A stretch of DNA of 34,134 nucleotides from Actinomycetota bacterium (lineage in GTDB: Bacteria > Actinomycetota > Acidimicrobiia > Acidimicrobiales > AC-14). Shown in pieces: positions 1 through 11,589 of the stretch. Both the position numbers and the translations under genes were made by a program. The DNA is taken from the NCBI GenBank assembly GCA_040754375.1, contig JBFMCT010000001.1, positions 1 through 34,134 of the forward strand, given 5' to 3'. Under the pieces are notes generated by a model. It was given only the letters and a program-made list of their open reading frames with translations. It did not search any database and had not been told where the DNA came from. The stretch's first letter is position 1; the number at the start of each line of letters is the position of its first letter.

Positions 1-1326
1 GCCAAGGCCACCACCGCGGCCAAGGCCACGCGGGCGGCCCGGTCCCCGAAGGTGGCCCCGGCGGCCGTGCCGGCTCGTAAGCGGACGCCGCCCCCCGTGG
101 GCCGGGAGGCTCCGACCACCAGCCGAGCCGGCCGCACCCCCCGTTCCGCGCCCCAGACCCCCGCGCCCCGCCGCCGGCGCACGGCCACCGCTCCCGTCGA
201 GGCCCGGCCCGCCCCCGTGGTCGGGGTCGAGCTCGACGAGGACGAGCGCGGCGAGGAGATCGTCGGCTGGGCCGACGACACACCCGAGGTCGAGCTGCCC
301 GGCACGTCCGGCTCCGAGGACGACGATCTCGAGGACGACGATTTCGAGGACGACGAGCTCGAGGACGACGAGCCCCCGGCCCCCAGCCCGCCTCCCCGGA
401 CCGGCGGCCTGCTCTCGCTGCGGGAGCGCCTCTCGGCCGCCGCCGCCCAGATCGAAGGCGGTGCGCCGCCGCCCATGGCCGCCCCGGCCCGGTCCCGCCC
501 GGCCCCGGTCGTCGAGCCTGAGCCCGACGAGGTGGAGGAAGGGGCCGACGAAGCGGACGAGCACGACGAGGTGCCGCCCGCTCCCGCGGCCAAGCGGGGG
601 GCCAAGCGCCCGGCGGCCAAGCGTGCCGCGGCCTCGCGCCCCGCCCCACTGTTGCCCCGCGTTCCTCCGCCCGACGACTCGGGGCCGGCGACGTCCGAGA
701 TGCCCGGTCTCGGCACCGACACCTCCCTGCCGCCCACGCCGCCGCGCTGGGAGCCGACGGCCCAGTCACCGCCCCCGGCCACCCCGCCGCCGGTGTTCCC
801 GCCCGCCCAGCCGATGCCGCCGCCCAGCGCCCCGCGGCCCGCCCCCGGCCCCGACAGGGACAAGGGCGGCAAAGGCAAGACCATCGGGATCATCGTGGCC
901 GTGGCCGTGGTGGTGGCCGGCGTAATCGTCCTGCTCCTGACCCTCCTGGGCCGCGACTCGGGGGGCGTGAAGTACTCCGAGCTGCAGCCCGGCAACTGCT
1001 TCCAGGAGCCGTCGGGTCGGTTCAACAACGTCAAGACCGTCGACTGCGCCGAGGCCCACCACCTCGAGGTGTACGCCGTGCTCGACCACCCGGCCGGGCC
1101 CAACGAGGAGTTCCCGGGCCAGGACGAGCTCGTCCGTTATGCCAACCCGCTGTGCCTGGCCCAGTTCCAGGGTTACACGGGCGTGCCCTTCGAGCAGCTC
1201 AACCTGGCCGACAAGTACATAACCCCGAGCGACGACGCCTGGAACGACGGCGCCCGCCGCCTGGTCTGTGTAGCCGGGCCCTCCAGCGGCGAACAGACCA
1301 CCGGCTCCATCAGAGCAGGCGCATAA
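1..1326 (+). CDS. Membrane protein with Septum_form-type C-terminal domain (5' partial)
   Basis: The frame is open from the first base, so the gene probably begins outside the window; a GTG at 52 is the first internal start candidate. The N-terminal part is low complexity: Lys/Ala/Pro/Arg-rich, then strongly acidic Asp/Glu runs around bases 230-380, then Pro-rich. One transmembrane helix follows (about bases 886-950, Ile/Val/Ala/Leu-rich), preceded by a Lys/Gly-rich stretch. The outside domain (about 965-1290) has the pattern GNCF, VDC, AHHLEVYA, FPG, a C in NPLC, a Trp in DDAW and VCV. These are the spaced Cys and His-Glu-Val features of the actinobacterial Septum_form (septum formation) family. 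I infer a single-pass protein with a long disordered cytoplasmic tail and an extracytoplasmic disulfide-bonded domain. Its partners are unknown. The domain call is fairly secure; a cell-division role is inferred from the family name only. Confidence 0.7.
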   Translation, partial: AKATTAAKATRAARSPKVAPAAVPARKRTPPPVGREAPTTSRAGRTPRSAPQTPAPRRRRTATAPVEARPAPVVGVELDEDERGEEIVGWADDTPEVELPGTSGSEDDDLEDDDFEDDELEDDEPPAPSPPPRTGGLLSLRERLSAAAAQIEGGAPPPMAAPARSRPAPVVEPEPDEVEEGADEADEHDEVPPAPAAKRGAKRPAAKRAAASRPAPLLPRVPPPDDSGPATSEMPGLGTDTSLPPTPPRWEPTAQSPPPATPPPVFPPAQPMPPPSAPRPAPGPDRDKGGKGKTIGIIVAVAVVVAGVIVLLLTLLGRDSGGVKYSELQPGNCFQEPSGRFNNVKTVDCAEAHHLEVYAVLDHPAGPNEEFPGQDELVRYANPLCLAQFQGYTGVPFEQLNLADKYITPSDDAWNDGARRLVCVAGPSSGEQTTGSIRAGA

Positions 1327-1355
1327 GGGCCGGCGGAGCGGGGTAGCTCTCAGCC

Positions 1356-1841
1356 GTGGCTGAGAACGATCCCTTGGGCACGTACCTGAACGACCACCTG
1401 TCGGGCGCCAACGGCGGCTGCGAGCTGGCTCGTCACATCTCGTCGGTGGCCGGCGGCGCCCTCGACGACCTCGTGGCCGACATCGAAGCCGACCGCGACA
1501 CCCTGGCCGGCCTGGCCGAGTCCCTGGGCGTACGCCGCCAAGGCGTCAAGCAGGTGCTGGGGGCGTTCGCCGAGAAGCTCACCCAAGCGCGCCTGAGCCG
1601 CTCGGTCGTCGGTTCCGAGGGCCTGGCCGTCCTGTTGGAGATGGAGGCCCTCTCGATGGGCATCCGGGGCAAGCGGGACCTGTGGGAGGCGCTGGCCGAG
1701 GCGGCCTCGACCGAACCTCGCCTGGCCGGGTACGACTTCGGGGCGCTGGTGGCCCGGGCCGAGGACCAGCAGGCCCGCCTGGCGGCCCACCGCCTGGCGG
1801 CCGCGGGTGTGGCCTTGAGCGACCCCGCCCGCCCGGCCTGA
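1356..1841 (+). CDS. Conserved hypothetical all-helical protein (161 aa)
   Basis: A 161-residue soluble protein starting at GTG 1356, 29 bp after the preceding gene and probably co-transcribed with it. It contains no signal peptide or membrane segment. The sequence looks wholly alpha-helical, with the pattern LGTYLNDHL, ELARHI, DIEADRDTL, LEALSMGIRGKRDLWEAL and a C-terminal helix rich in Ala, Arg and Gln. The LNDHL...EADRDTL...GKRxLW pattern resembles a family of actinobacterial conserved hypothetical proteins, some with a ferritin-like four-helix appearance. I see no complete set of Glu/His metal ligands, so I do not call it a ferritin. Function unknown; the gene itself is well supported by length, codon pattern and conserved-looking motifs. 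Confidence 0.7.
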   Translation: MAENDPLGTYLNDHLSGANGGCELARHISSVAGGALDDLVADIEADRDTLAGLAESLGVRRQGVKQVLGAFAEKLTQARLSRSVVGSEGLAVLLEMEALSMGIRGKRDLWEALAEAASTEPRLAGYDFGALVARAEDQQARLAAHRLAAAGVALSDPARPA

Positions 1842-1860
1842 CCGAGCCCGGCCTGACCGG

Positions 1861-1877
1861 GCCCGGCCTGGCCGGGC
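1861..1877. terminator. GC hairpin between convergent genes
   Basis: An 8-bp perfect inverted repeat (GCCCGGCC / GGCCGGGC with one central base) lies in the 44-bp gap between the plus-strand hypothetical gene and the minus-strand gltB. A second, imperfect copy of the same motif precedes it. The position between convergent stops suits a bidirectional terminator. There is no T-tract, as is common in high-GC actinobacteria. Confidence 0.45.
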
Positions 1878-1885
1878 CCGGGCGA

Positions 1886-6277
<4,392 letters not shown>

Positions 6278-6459
6278 GGGCGGGCCTACCTCGTTCGGGT
6301 CAGGGCGCGGGGAACGCAGGGCGGGGACGGTGGGGCACCGGCGGGCTTCTTCGTCGAAGAGGCGACGCTGCCTACTCCGGTGACCGCCCCAGGATACCCG
6401 GGCCGGGAGCTGGGCCGGGCGGGGTAAAGGTCTGGGGCCCGGCGGCCGACAAGGGGAAG
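6278..6459. promoter_or_regulatory. Divergent intergenic region gltB / secreted protein
   Basis: This 182-bp stretch must hold the promoters of gltB (leftward) and the secreted metzincin-like gene (rightward). A perfect 13-bp palindrome, TCTTCGTCGAAGA, sits at 6348-6360, 70-80 bp from the gltB start, and could be an operator. A TATCCT (-10-like, minus strand) occurs at 6391-6396. No convincing -35 partner was seen, so the promoter assignments are tentative. Confidence 0.3.
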
Positions 6460-8478
6460 GTGCCACCAGACCACGCCCGTCGCCGACCCAGGTGCACCGC
6501 CCTTGCATCTGTCCTGGTGATAGTCGCGGTCCTCGGCACGGGGGTGGGGTCGGCCGCCCAGTCGCCATCACAGGCGGCCGGCCCCGTACCCGATTTCGTG
6601 GCGCCCGGGCCGTTCCTCGACGGGCCGGCCAACGAGCGGGCGCGCGGCCTGGTGTTCGACGGCCTGCGCCCCAGCCTGCCCGACGAGGCCTGCAAGGGAG
6701 CCTTCGAGTTGCGCCTGGCCTCGGGGGAGACCTCGTGCACGCACGGCCCTGACCCCGCGCCGGTGGACATCGACGTGCGCGAGCCGGCGCCCGTACCTTC
6801 GGTGAGCGCCGAGACCGCCGCCCTGTCCACCATGGCCTGCCAGGGCGACGGCGTGACGGGCAAGCGCGTTCAGCTCGTCTACGCCCGGCCCTCCAACAAC
6901 AGCGACCGCTACTCCAGCTTCGTGGCCAACATCCGGCTGTGGGCCGCCCAGATGGACGACATGGTCAACCTCAGCGCGGCCCAGACCGGGGGAGTGCGGC
7001 ACATCCGCTTCGTCCACGACTCCTCGTGTGTGCCCACTGTGCTCAATGTGACCCTGTCGTCAGCCGGGGACGACACCTTCACCAATACCATCAACGAGCT
7101 TCGGGCCCTGGGCCACAACCGCAGCGACCGCAAGTACATGGTGTGGATGGACTCCAACGTCTACTGCGGGATAGCCCAGGTCTACAACGACGACCGCCCC
7201 GGCCAGGACAACCCCAACAACGGCATCTCCCAGGTGCCCGGCATGGTGGCCCGGGTCGACCGGGCGTGCTGGGGCTCGGCCAACTCGGTCGAGTTGCACG
7301 AGCTCGTCCACACGCTGGGCTCGGTCCAGCCAACCGCCCCCAACGCCACCGCCAACGGCCACTGCACCGACGAGTACGACCGGCTCTGCTACACCGACGC
7401 CGTGGGCGTGCAGATGCGCTACCTGTGCCCCAGCTCCAACGAGGTCCGCCTCGACTGCAACAACGACGACTATTTCTCCACCGCCCCGGTACCGGGCACC
7501 TGGCTGGCCACCCACTGGAACACGGCTAACAGCGCGTTCCTGACCAGCTCGTCGGGCCAGGTCCCGTCTCCCACGACGACCACCACCACGACCGTGCCGC
7601 CGACCACCACCACGACCGTCCCGCCGACGACCACGACCGTCCCGCCGACCACCACCACGACCGTCCCGCCGACGACCACGACCGTCCCGCCGACGACCAC
7701 CACGACCGTCCCGCCGACGACCACCACGACCGTCCCGTCGCCGACCACCACGACCGTCCCGCCGACCACCACGACCGTCCCGCCGACGACCACGACCGTC
7801 CCGCCGACGACCACGACCGTCCCGCCGACGACCACAACCACAACGACCGTCCCGCCCGGGCAGTCGCAGTCGGCCCGGTTCGTGGACTCGTCCTATGCCC
7901 ACATCCTCGGGCGGCCCCCTGCGGCCATCGAGAAGACGGCTTGGCTCAACGCCTTCACTCTCGGAATCACGCGGGCCCAGATGGTCAACGCCCTGTTCGC
8001 CAGCACCGAGTACCGGCGGACGGCCGTCGACGTGTACTACCGCGCCTACCTAGGCCGGCCGGCGTCCGGCGCAGAGATCGACCATCTGGTGGGCCTGGTC
8101 GGCGCCGGGTGGCTGTGGGAGTGGGTGCAGATGGCGATCATCGGCTCCGACGAGTTCTACGCCCGGCGAGGCGGCACGCCAGCCGCCTTCGTCGACGCCT
8201 TGTGCTTGTTCACCATCGGGACCGTCGACGCCAATGCCCGTGCCTTCTGGGTCGACCAGATGAACAAGGGCATGAGCCGCTACACGGTCGCCTTGGCCTT
8301 CACGACCTCGCCCGTGGCCCGCCAGAACGTCGTCAAGGTCGGGTTCTCGTGGTACCTCGGGCGGCCGGCATCAGCCAACGAAGTGCTCGTGTGGTCCAAC
8401 CAGATCACAAATGGCATGCGCCAGGAGGCCTTCTTCGCCGCCCTGGTCGCGTCCCCCGAGTACCTCCTGAAGGTCTGA
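6460..8478 (+). CDS. Secreted metzincin-like protein with Thr-Pro linker and DUF4214 repeats
   Basis: A 672-aa exported protein. The GTG start at 6460 has AAGGGG just upstream and gives a classic signal peptide (Arg-rich n-region, then LASVLVIVAVLG, cleavage near SAAQ). The first domain (about 40-360) contains HELVHTLGSVQ, a zinc-protease HExxHxxG motif in which the usual third His is Gln. It is followed by GHCTDEYDRLCY, where a later His could supply the third ligand. Similar HExxHxxGxVQ...HCxDxxDxMCY arrangements occur in actinobacterial secreted proteases; here the Met-turn Met is Leu. A roughly 95-residue Thr/Pro/Val linker follows, then two or more DUF4214-like repeats (YxxxLGRPxxxxE...F..SxEY), which often occur in surface or adhesion proteins. 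I infer an extracellular protease or matrix-associated protein. Catalytic competence is uncertain. Confidence 0.8.
   Translation: MPPDHARRRPRCTALASVLVIVAVLGTGVGSAAQSPSQAAGPVPDFVAPGPFLDGPANERARGLVFDGLRPSLPDEACKGAFELRLASGETSCTHGPDPAPVDIDVREPAPVPSVSAETAALSTMACQGDGVTGKRVQLVYARPSNNSDRYSSFVANIRLWAAQMDDMVNLSAAQTGGVRHIRFVHDSSCVPTVLNVTLSSAGDDTFTNTINELRALGHNRSDRKYMVWMDSNVYCGIAQVYNDDRPGQDNPNNGISQVPGMVARVDRACWGSANSVELHELVHTLGSVQPTAPNATANGHCTDEYDRLCYTDAVGVQMRYLCPSSNEVRLDCNNDDYFSTAPVPGTWLATHWNTANSAFLTSSSGQVPSPTTTTTTTVPPTTTTTVPPTTTTVPPTTTTTVPPTTTTVPPTTTTTVPPTTTTTVPSPTTTTVPPTTTTVPPTTTTVPPTTTTVPPTTTTTTTVPPGQSQSARFVDSSYAHILGRPPAAIEKTAWLNAFTLGITRAQMVNALFASTEYRRTAVDVYYRAYLGRPASGAEIDHLVGLVGAGWLWEWVQMAIIGSDEFYARRGGTPAAFVDALCLFTIGTVDANARAFWVDQMNKGMSRYTVALAFTTSPVARQNVVKVGFSWYLGRPASANEVLVWSNQITNGMRQEAFFAALVASPEYLLKV
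7570..7858 (+). repeat. Thr-Pro-Val coding tandem repeat
   Basis: An imperfect tandem repeat of 18-24 bp units based on CCGCCGACGACCACGACCGT encodes about a dozen TTTT(T)VPP blocks, the flexible linker of the secreted protein. Unit lengths vary by multiples of three, so the frame is kept. Such arrays are prone to copy-number change. The antisense strand is open too (Val/Gly repeats), but only as a by-product of the repeat. Confidence 0.85.
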
Positions 8479-8515
8479 CCGCAACAGCCGGCTCGATAGT
8501 CCTCGGGACGCGCCG

Positions 8516-8926
8516 TCAGTCGACGGTTCCCGGCGGGACAACCCATTGGGTGGCTTGAGCGGTCACAGCCGAGATGTGGTCGAAGTCGGCGTCGTAGTGG
8601 AGCACGGTTCGCGCCGTCGTCTCCCCGACGGCGGCGATGAGCAGATCACGCACCTTCCGACCCTTGAGGCCGCGGTCGGCTAGCAGCCGCTGGACCTTGC
8701 GAGCGCGAGCGAAGTGGGTGGGCTCGATGTCGACGAGTGGGAAGGCTGCCACCGCGGCCATGAGCCGGTCCCAGTCCGAAGCTGTGCTCGCCGAGAACCC
8801 GATCTCGAGGTCGGTCATGGGGGAGCGGGCCAGCCCGGCGGCGTCGAGGGCTTCGATGCGCGAGCGCACGGCCGGGTGGCGGAGCCGGGTGAGAACGCTC
8901 GTGTCCAACAAGTACGTCACCGCCAT
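8516..8926 (-). CDS. Orphan PIN-domain (VapC-like) endoribonuclease toxin
   Basis: A 136-aa PIN-domain protein starting at ATG 8926. The frame stays open upstream into the antisense of the acyltransferase gene, but the PIN domain begins at MAVTYLLDTSVL. All expected acidic residues are visible: Asp8 in LLDTSVL, Glu41 in TDLEIGF, Asp94 in KVRDLLIA, and Asp112, Asp114 or Asp116 in the YDADFDHI block. The protein therefore looks catalytically intact. VapC-type PIN proteins cleave RNA, often tRNA, and are normally held in check by a small antitoxin gene just upstream. Here only 47 bp separate its start from the acyltransferase stop, and I see no antitoxin ORF in that gap or on the other side. It may be tail-end co-transcribed with the lipid operon. 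Family assignment is strong; its cellular role is open. Confidence 0.85.
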   Translation of the reverse strand: MAVTYLLDTSVLTRLRHPAVRSRIEALDAAGLARSPMTDLEIGFSASTASDWDRLMAAVAAFPLVDIEPTHFARARKVQRLLADRGLKGRKVRDLLIAAVGETTARTVLHYDADFDHISAVTAQATQWVVPPGTVD

Positions 8927-8973
8927 GAGGCCGATAGACTCAGCTGGCGCGAAGCCCCTCGGGGGACGCCGGC

Positions 8974-9879
8974 TTAGGGCCAGGACTTGGCGGTGGAGGA
9001 GAGGGGGCGGCGCTTCTCCTTGAGGGCCCAGGAGCGGCGCCAGGCTCCCGCACCGGGGCCGGTGATCGCAGGGGTGGCGCCCTCGGCGGCCCGGCGCCGG
9101 GCCGTCCACCAGTCCGACGCGGCCTCGTCGGCCAGCACGGCTACCGCGTCCTGAACACGGGCCCCGAGGCGGCGGGTGTCCTCGCCCGGCTCGGGGCGGA
9201 TGGCGGCCCCGAAGGTCACGGTGACGGCCTCGTCCCGCTTGACCGGCAGGGGGATGTTCTGGCCCTTCTTCCACACCCGGCGGGTGCCCTCGACGTGCAC
9301 GGGCACGATGGGTGCCCCGCTGCGCAACGAAAGGTAGGCGGCCCCGGCCCGGAACTCGCGGGCCCAGCCGTCGGGCGTACGTCCCCCCTCGGGGAAGATG
9401 ACGACGCTCCAGCCGTCCTCGATGAGCGCGACCGACAGGTCGCCCGATCGCCGGTTGACCCGGAAGCGCTCCACCGGGATGGCCCCGATCGACAGGGCGG
9501 AGATGGTGCCCATGGGCCGGCTGCGGAAGAAGTAGTCGGCCCCGGCGGCCACCAGCGTTCGGTGGCGGAACCGGGGCGGGAGCGTGGAGAGCAGAAGGGG
9601 CGTGTCGAAGTGGCTCTGGTGGTTGGCCGCGAAGATCACAGGGGCGTCGAGGTGCTCGATGCGGTCGAGGCCGGCCACCGTGGGCGAGCCCAGCAGGTGG
9701 ACGATGGGCCGGATCACGTCGTCGACGATCACGGCCCGGGCCAGGCGGGCCGGGTAGCGCCGCGCCCACGACGTGTCGTAGTCGAGCCCGGTACGGCTCT
9801 CCACCGGCGGCCGGGGCACGGTCGTGGGCCACGTGGGCGAGCCGAGCGGGAACGGGGCGCGCAGGCGCAGGCCCTTCAC
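8974..9879 (-). CDS. 1-acyl-glycerol-3-phosphate acyltransferase-like protein (PlsC family)
   Basis: A 301-aa acyltransferase. It carries the catalytic NHxxxxD motif as NHQSHFD and the FPEGGRT motif of the glycerophosphate acyltransferase family, about 85 residues apart as expected, plus PVHVEGT further on. Such enzymes transfer an acyl chain from acyl-CoA or acyl-ACP to a lysolipid or other hydroxyl at the membrane. There is no obvious transmembrane helix beyond hydrophobic patches. The GTG start at 9879 overlaps the TGA of the LarA-like gene by four bases (GTGA), so the two are translationally coupled. It belongs to the operon with the acyl reductase and alcohol dehydrogenase, suggesting a job in making a dedicated lipid, perhaps an ester or ether type, rather than bulk phosphatidate. 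The substrate cannot be read from sequence. Confidence 0.88.
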   Translation of the reverse strand: MKGLRLRAPFPLGSPTWPTTVPRPPVESRTGLDYDTSWARRYPARLARAVIVDDVIRPIVHLLGSPTVAGLDRIEHLDAPVIFAANHQSHFDTPLLLSTLPPRFRHRTLVAAGADYFFRSRPMGTISALSIGAIPVERFRVNRRSGDLSVALIEDGWSVVIFPEGGRTPDGWAREFRAGAAYLSLRSGAPIVPVHVEGTRRVWKKGQNIPLPVKRDEAVTVTFGAAIRPEPGEDTRRLGARVQDAVAVLADEAASDWWTARRRAAEGATPAITGPGAGAWRRSWALKEKRRPLSSTAKSWP

Positions 9880-11492
9880 GGGCCGGTCACGTCGGCGATC
9901 ATCAGGGGTGGGGCGTGCAGGTGGGTGATGCGGGGGTCGCGGCCCACGATGTCCTCGGCCATCTCCAGGGCGTCGCGCAGGGTCGACGCCGGCTTGAAGC
10001 CGAGCCGGCGCACGGCCTTGGGGTCACCGCCCATGATGATGACCCCGCCGGGGGCGAGGTGCTGGAGGGCGTGGGCGCCCCAGTACCACATGTAGAACGG
10101 GTGGACGCCGTGGTAGGCGTAGCTGGTGCGGTAGAGGTGGATGTACCACGGGTCGGTGGCGAAGTCCTCCTCGAACTTCTTCTCGATCTCCTTGGGGTCG
10201 GTCGTCTCGCTCAGGACCTGCTCGAAGAAGTCGATGTAGCTCGGGTGGTGGACGGGGTGGAACTCCCAGGGCGTGGGGTGGCTCATGATGACCACCCCGC
10301 CCGGGCGCACCAGGGGCTGGCCCCGGTAGAGGTTGAAGAAGTAACCCAGGCCCAGGCACATGACCAGGATGGGGTTCATCACCGAGTTGACGTTGTATGG
10401 GCAGATGTAGGGCAGGCCCATGGTGAGCACGTCCGCCTGGCCGTCGACGGCGACCATCTGCTGGCGGTAGACGGCCTCGGTGGTGATGGCGTGCACGGCC
10501 TCGACCTCGCCGGCGGTCACCCCGGTCATCTTGTGGGGCGCGCGGATGGCCTGGAAGATGGGGCGGGAGATCGAGCGGGGGGTGCGGTCGAGCGACTTCT
10601 TGACGGCCAAGTAAGACGCCCGGTCACGCGCCGTCCACTCCCACTCCCGGCGCTGCAGGAACCGGAAGGCAGCCGGGAACGTGTCGGTGTTGAGCGTCGT
10701 CTCGATCTGGAAGACCTTGATCCCCGAGCTGCGTATGAGCCGTCCCATACGCCAGTTGGACGAGTGCAAGGCCGACTTCGTCTGGTCCATCACCGACCGG
10801 CTGTGCTGGAGGGTGTGGACGTTGTGGTGGTGGCGCAGGCTCCGGTAGGTGGTCAGGCCCGTGCCCAGGCTCTTGTGCCCGCCGTCCATGGACACGAGGT
10901 TGATGTTCACGTAGACGAGCAGGTCGCTGGTGGCCGCCCGCTTGTTCATCTCCACCAGCTCGCCCTCGGCCGTGTGGCCGACCACGACCAGGTTGTCGGG
11001 GTCCTCGGCGTCGTGCTGGGTCAGCAGGCCGTGGGGGGCGAAGGCGTCGTAGACCCGGTCGCCCACGGCGTGGCGCAGTTCGGCCTCGGTCATGCGCCGG
11101 TGAAGGCCGAGGGCGGCGATCAGCACCACGTCGTCCACGCCAGCCGCGGCCGCCATCTCCAGGACCGCCTCGATGACCCGCTGGCGGTTGTCGGGCCGGG
11201 CCATGGGGGGCAGGGGCAGCGAGAGGTCGTCGAAGGCGATCGTCAGGCGCATGCCCGGCCGCAGCAGGGCGGGCAGGGGTTCGGAGTCGCCCACCGGGTT
11301 GAGCAGGGCGTGGCGGACGGCGGCGTCGGGGTCCTCCAGGGCGGGCAGGGCCTCGTTGGGGTAGACGACCCGGCTGCCCACCGGCAGCTTCTCGAGGTGG
11401 AAGCCCTCGCCCGCGTGGAACAGGATGGGCGGCGTCGACCGGTCGACCTCGAGGACGAACCCGGGCCGCGTGTGCTCGCGGTGCGTGCTCAC
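9876..11492 (-). CDS. LarA/DUF2088-like protein (lactate-racemase superfamily)
   Basis: A 538-aa protein from a GTG at 11492. The open frame extends to 11807, but that part is antisense to the next gene and low-complexity. The N-terminal half resembles LarA/DUF2088: FDDLSLPLPPM at the 'D-x-T-R-P' position, ALGLHRRMTEAEL matching the LarA 'TGxHRxxTxEE' helix, and VVGHTAEGE, then DGGHKSLGTG where LarA has its cofactor-binding GGRK. The LarA His ten residues before that Lys seems absent (Ile/Asn here). The C-terminal half is rich in aromatic residues and His (HPTPWEFHPVHHPSYIDFF, HPFYMWYWGAH). LarA uses a nickel-pincer cofactor made by LarB, LarC and LarE, none of which is in the window. It lies between alcohol dehydrogenase and acyltransferase genes, which suggests a 2-hydroxyacyl or lipid-related redox/isomerase role. 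That role is inference only. Confidence 0.7.
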   Translation of the reverse strand: MSTHREHTRPGFVLEVDRSTPPILFHAGEGFHLEKLPVGSRVVYPNEALPALEDPDAAVRHALLNPVGDSEPLPALLRPGMRLTIAFDDLSLPLPPMARPDNRQRVIEAVLEMAAAAGVDDVVLIAALGLHRRMTEAELRHAVGDRVYDAFAPHGLLTQHDAEDPDNLVVVGHTAEGELVEMNKRAATSDLLVYVNINLVSMDGGHKSLGTGLTTYRSLRHHHNVHTLQHSRSVMDQTKSALHSSNWRMGRLIRSSGIKVFQIETTLNTDTFPAAFRFLQRREWEWTARDRASYLAVKKSLDRTPRSISRPIFQAIRAPHKMTGVTAGEVEAVHAITTEAVYRQQMVAVDGQADVLTMGLPYICPYNVNSVMNPILVMCLGLGYFFNLYRGQPLVRPGGVVIMSHPTPWEFHPVHHPSYIDFFEQVLSETTDPKEIEKKFEEDFATDPWYIHLYRTSYAYHGVHPFYMWYWGAHALQHLAPGGVIIMGGDPKAVRRLGFKPASTLRDALEMAEDIVGRDPRITHLHAPPLMIADVTGP

Positions 11493-11517
11493 CGTGGGCC
11501 CCCGGCGGCGGGCAGGG

Positions 11518-11576
11518 CGCGAAACCCGCGCGGGAATAGTGGGCGAAATGCCCACGAATCCCGCGCAGGTTTCGCG
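11518..11576. repeat. 59-bp palindromic repeat element, copy 1
   Basis: Two 27-nt arms (11518-11544 and 11550-11576) match at 24 of 27 positions around a 5-nt loop. The element sits in the 97-bp gap between the alcohol dehydrogenase stop and the LarA-like start, 13 nt after the stop. A closely related element follows ectB at the right end of the window, in the same orientation and position relative to its upstream gene. There is no T-tract, so it may be an RNA-level terminator or processing hairpin, or a REP-like mobile repeat. Confidence 0.85.
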
Positions 11577-11589
11577 AGGGGGGGTCGGG

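Noticed and set aside
6278-6571. 98-codon upstream extension of gltB
   Set aside because: It would put the nucleophilic Cys deep inside the protein; Pro/Arg-rich and overlapping the divergent gene. The 6277 start has a ribosome site and the family-like propeptide.
7470-7841. Antisense ORFs with Val-Gly-Gly repeats
   Set aside because: By-product of the Thr-Pro-Val coding repeat on the other strand.
7570-7858. Tandem repeat considered as a CRISPR-like array
   Set aside because: No unique spacers; units are contiguous, multiples of three, and code a linker in frame with flanking domains.
8927-9832. 302-codon upstream extension of the PIN-domain frame
   Set aside because: This part is an out-of-frame reading of the acyltransferase gene; the PIN domain begins at MAVTYLLD.
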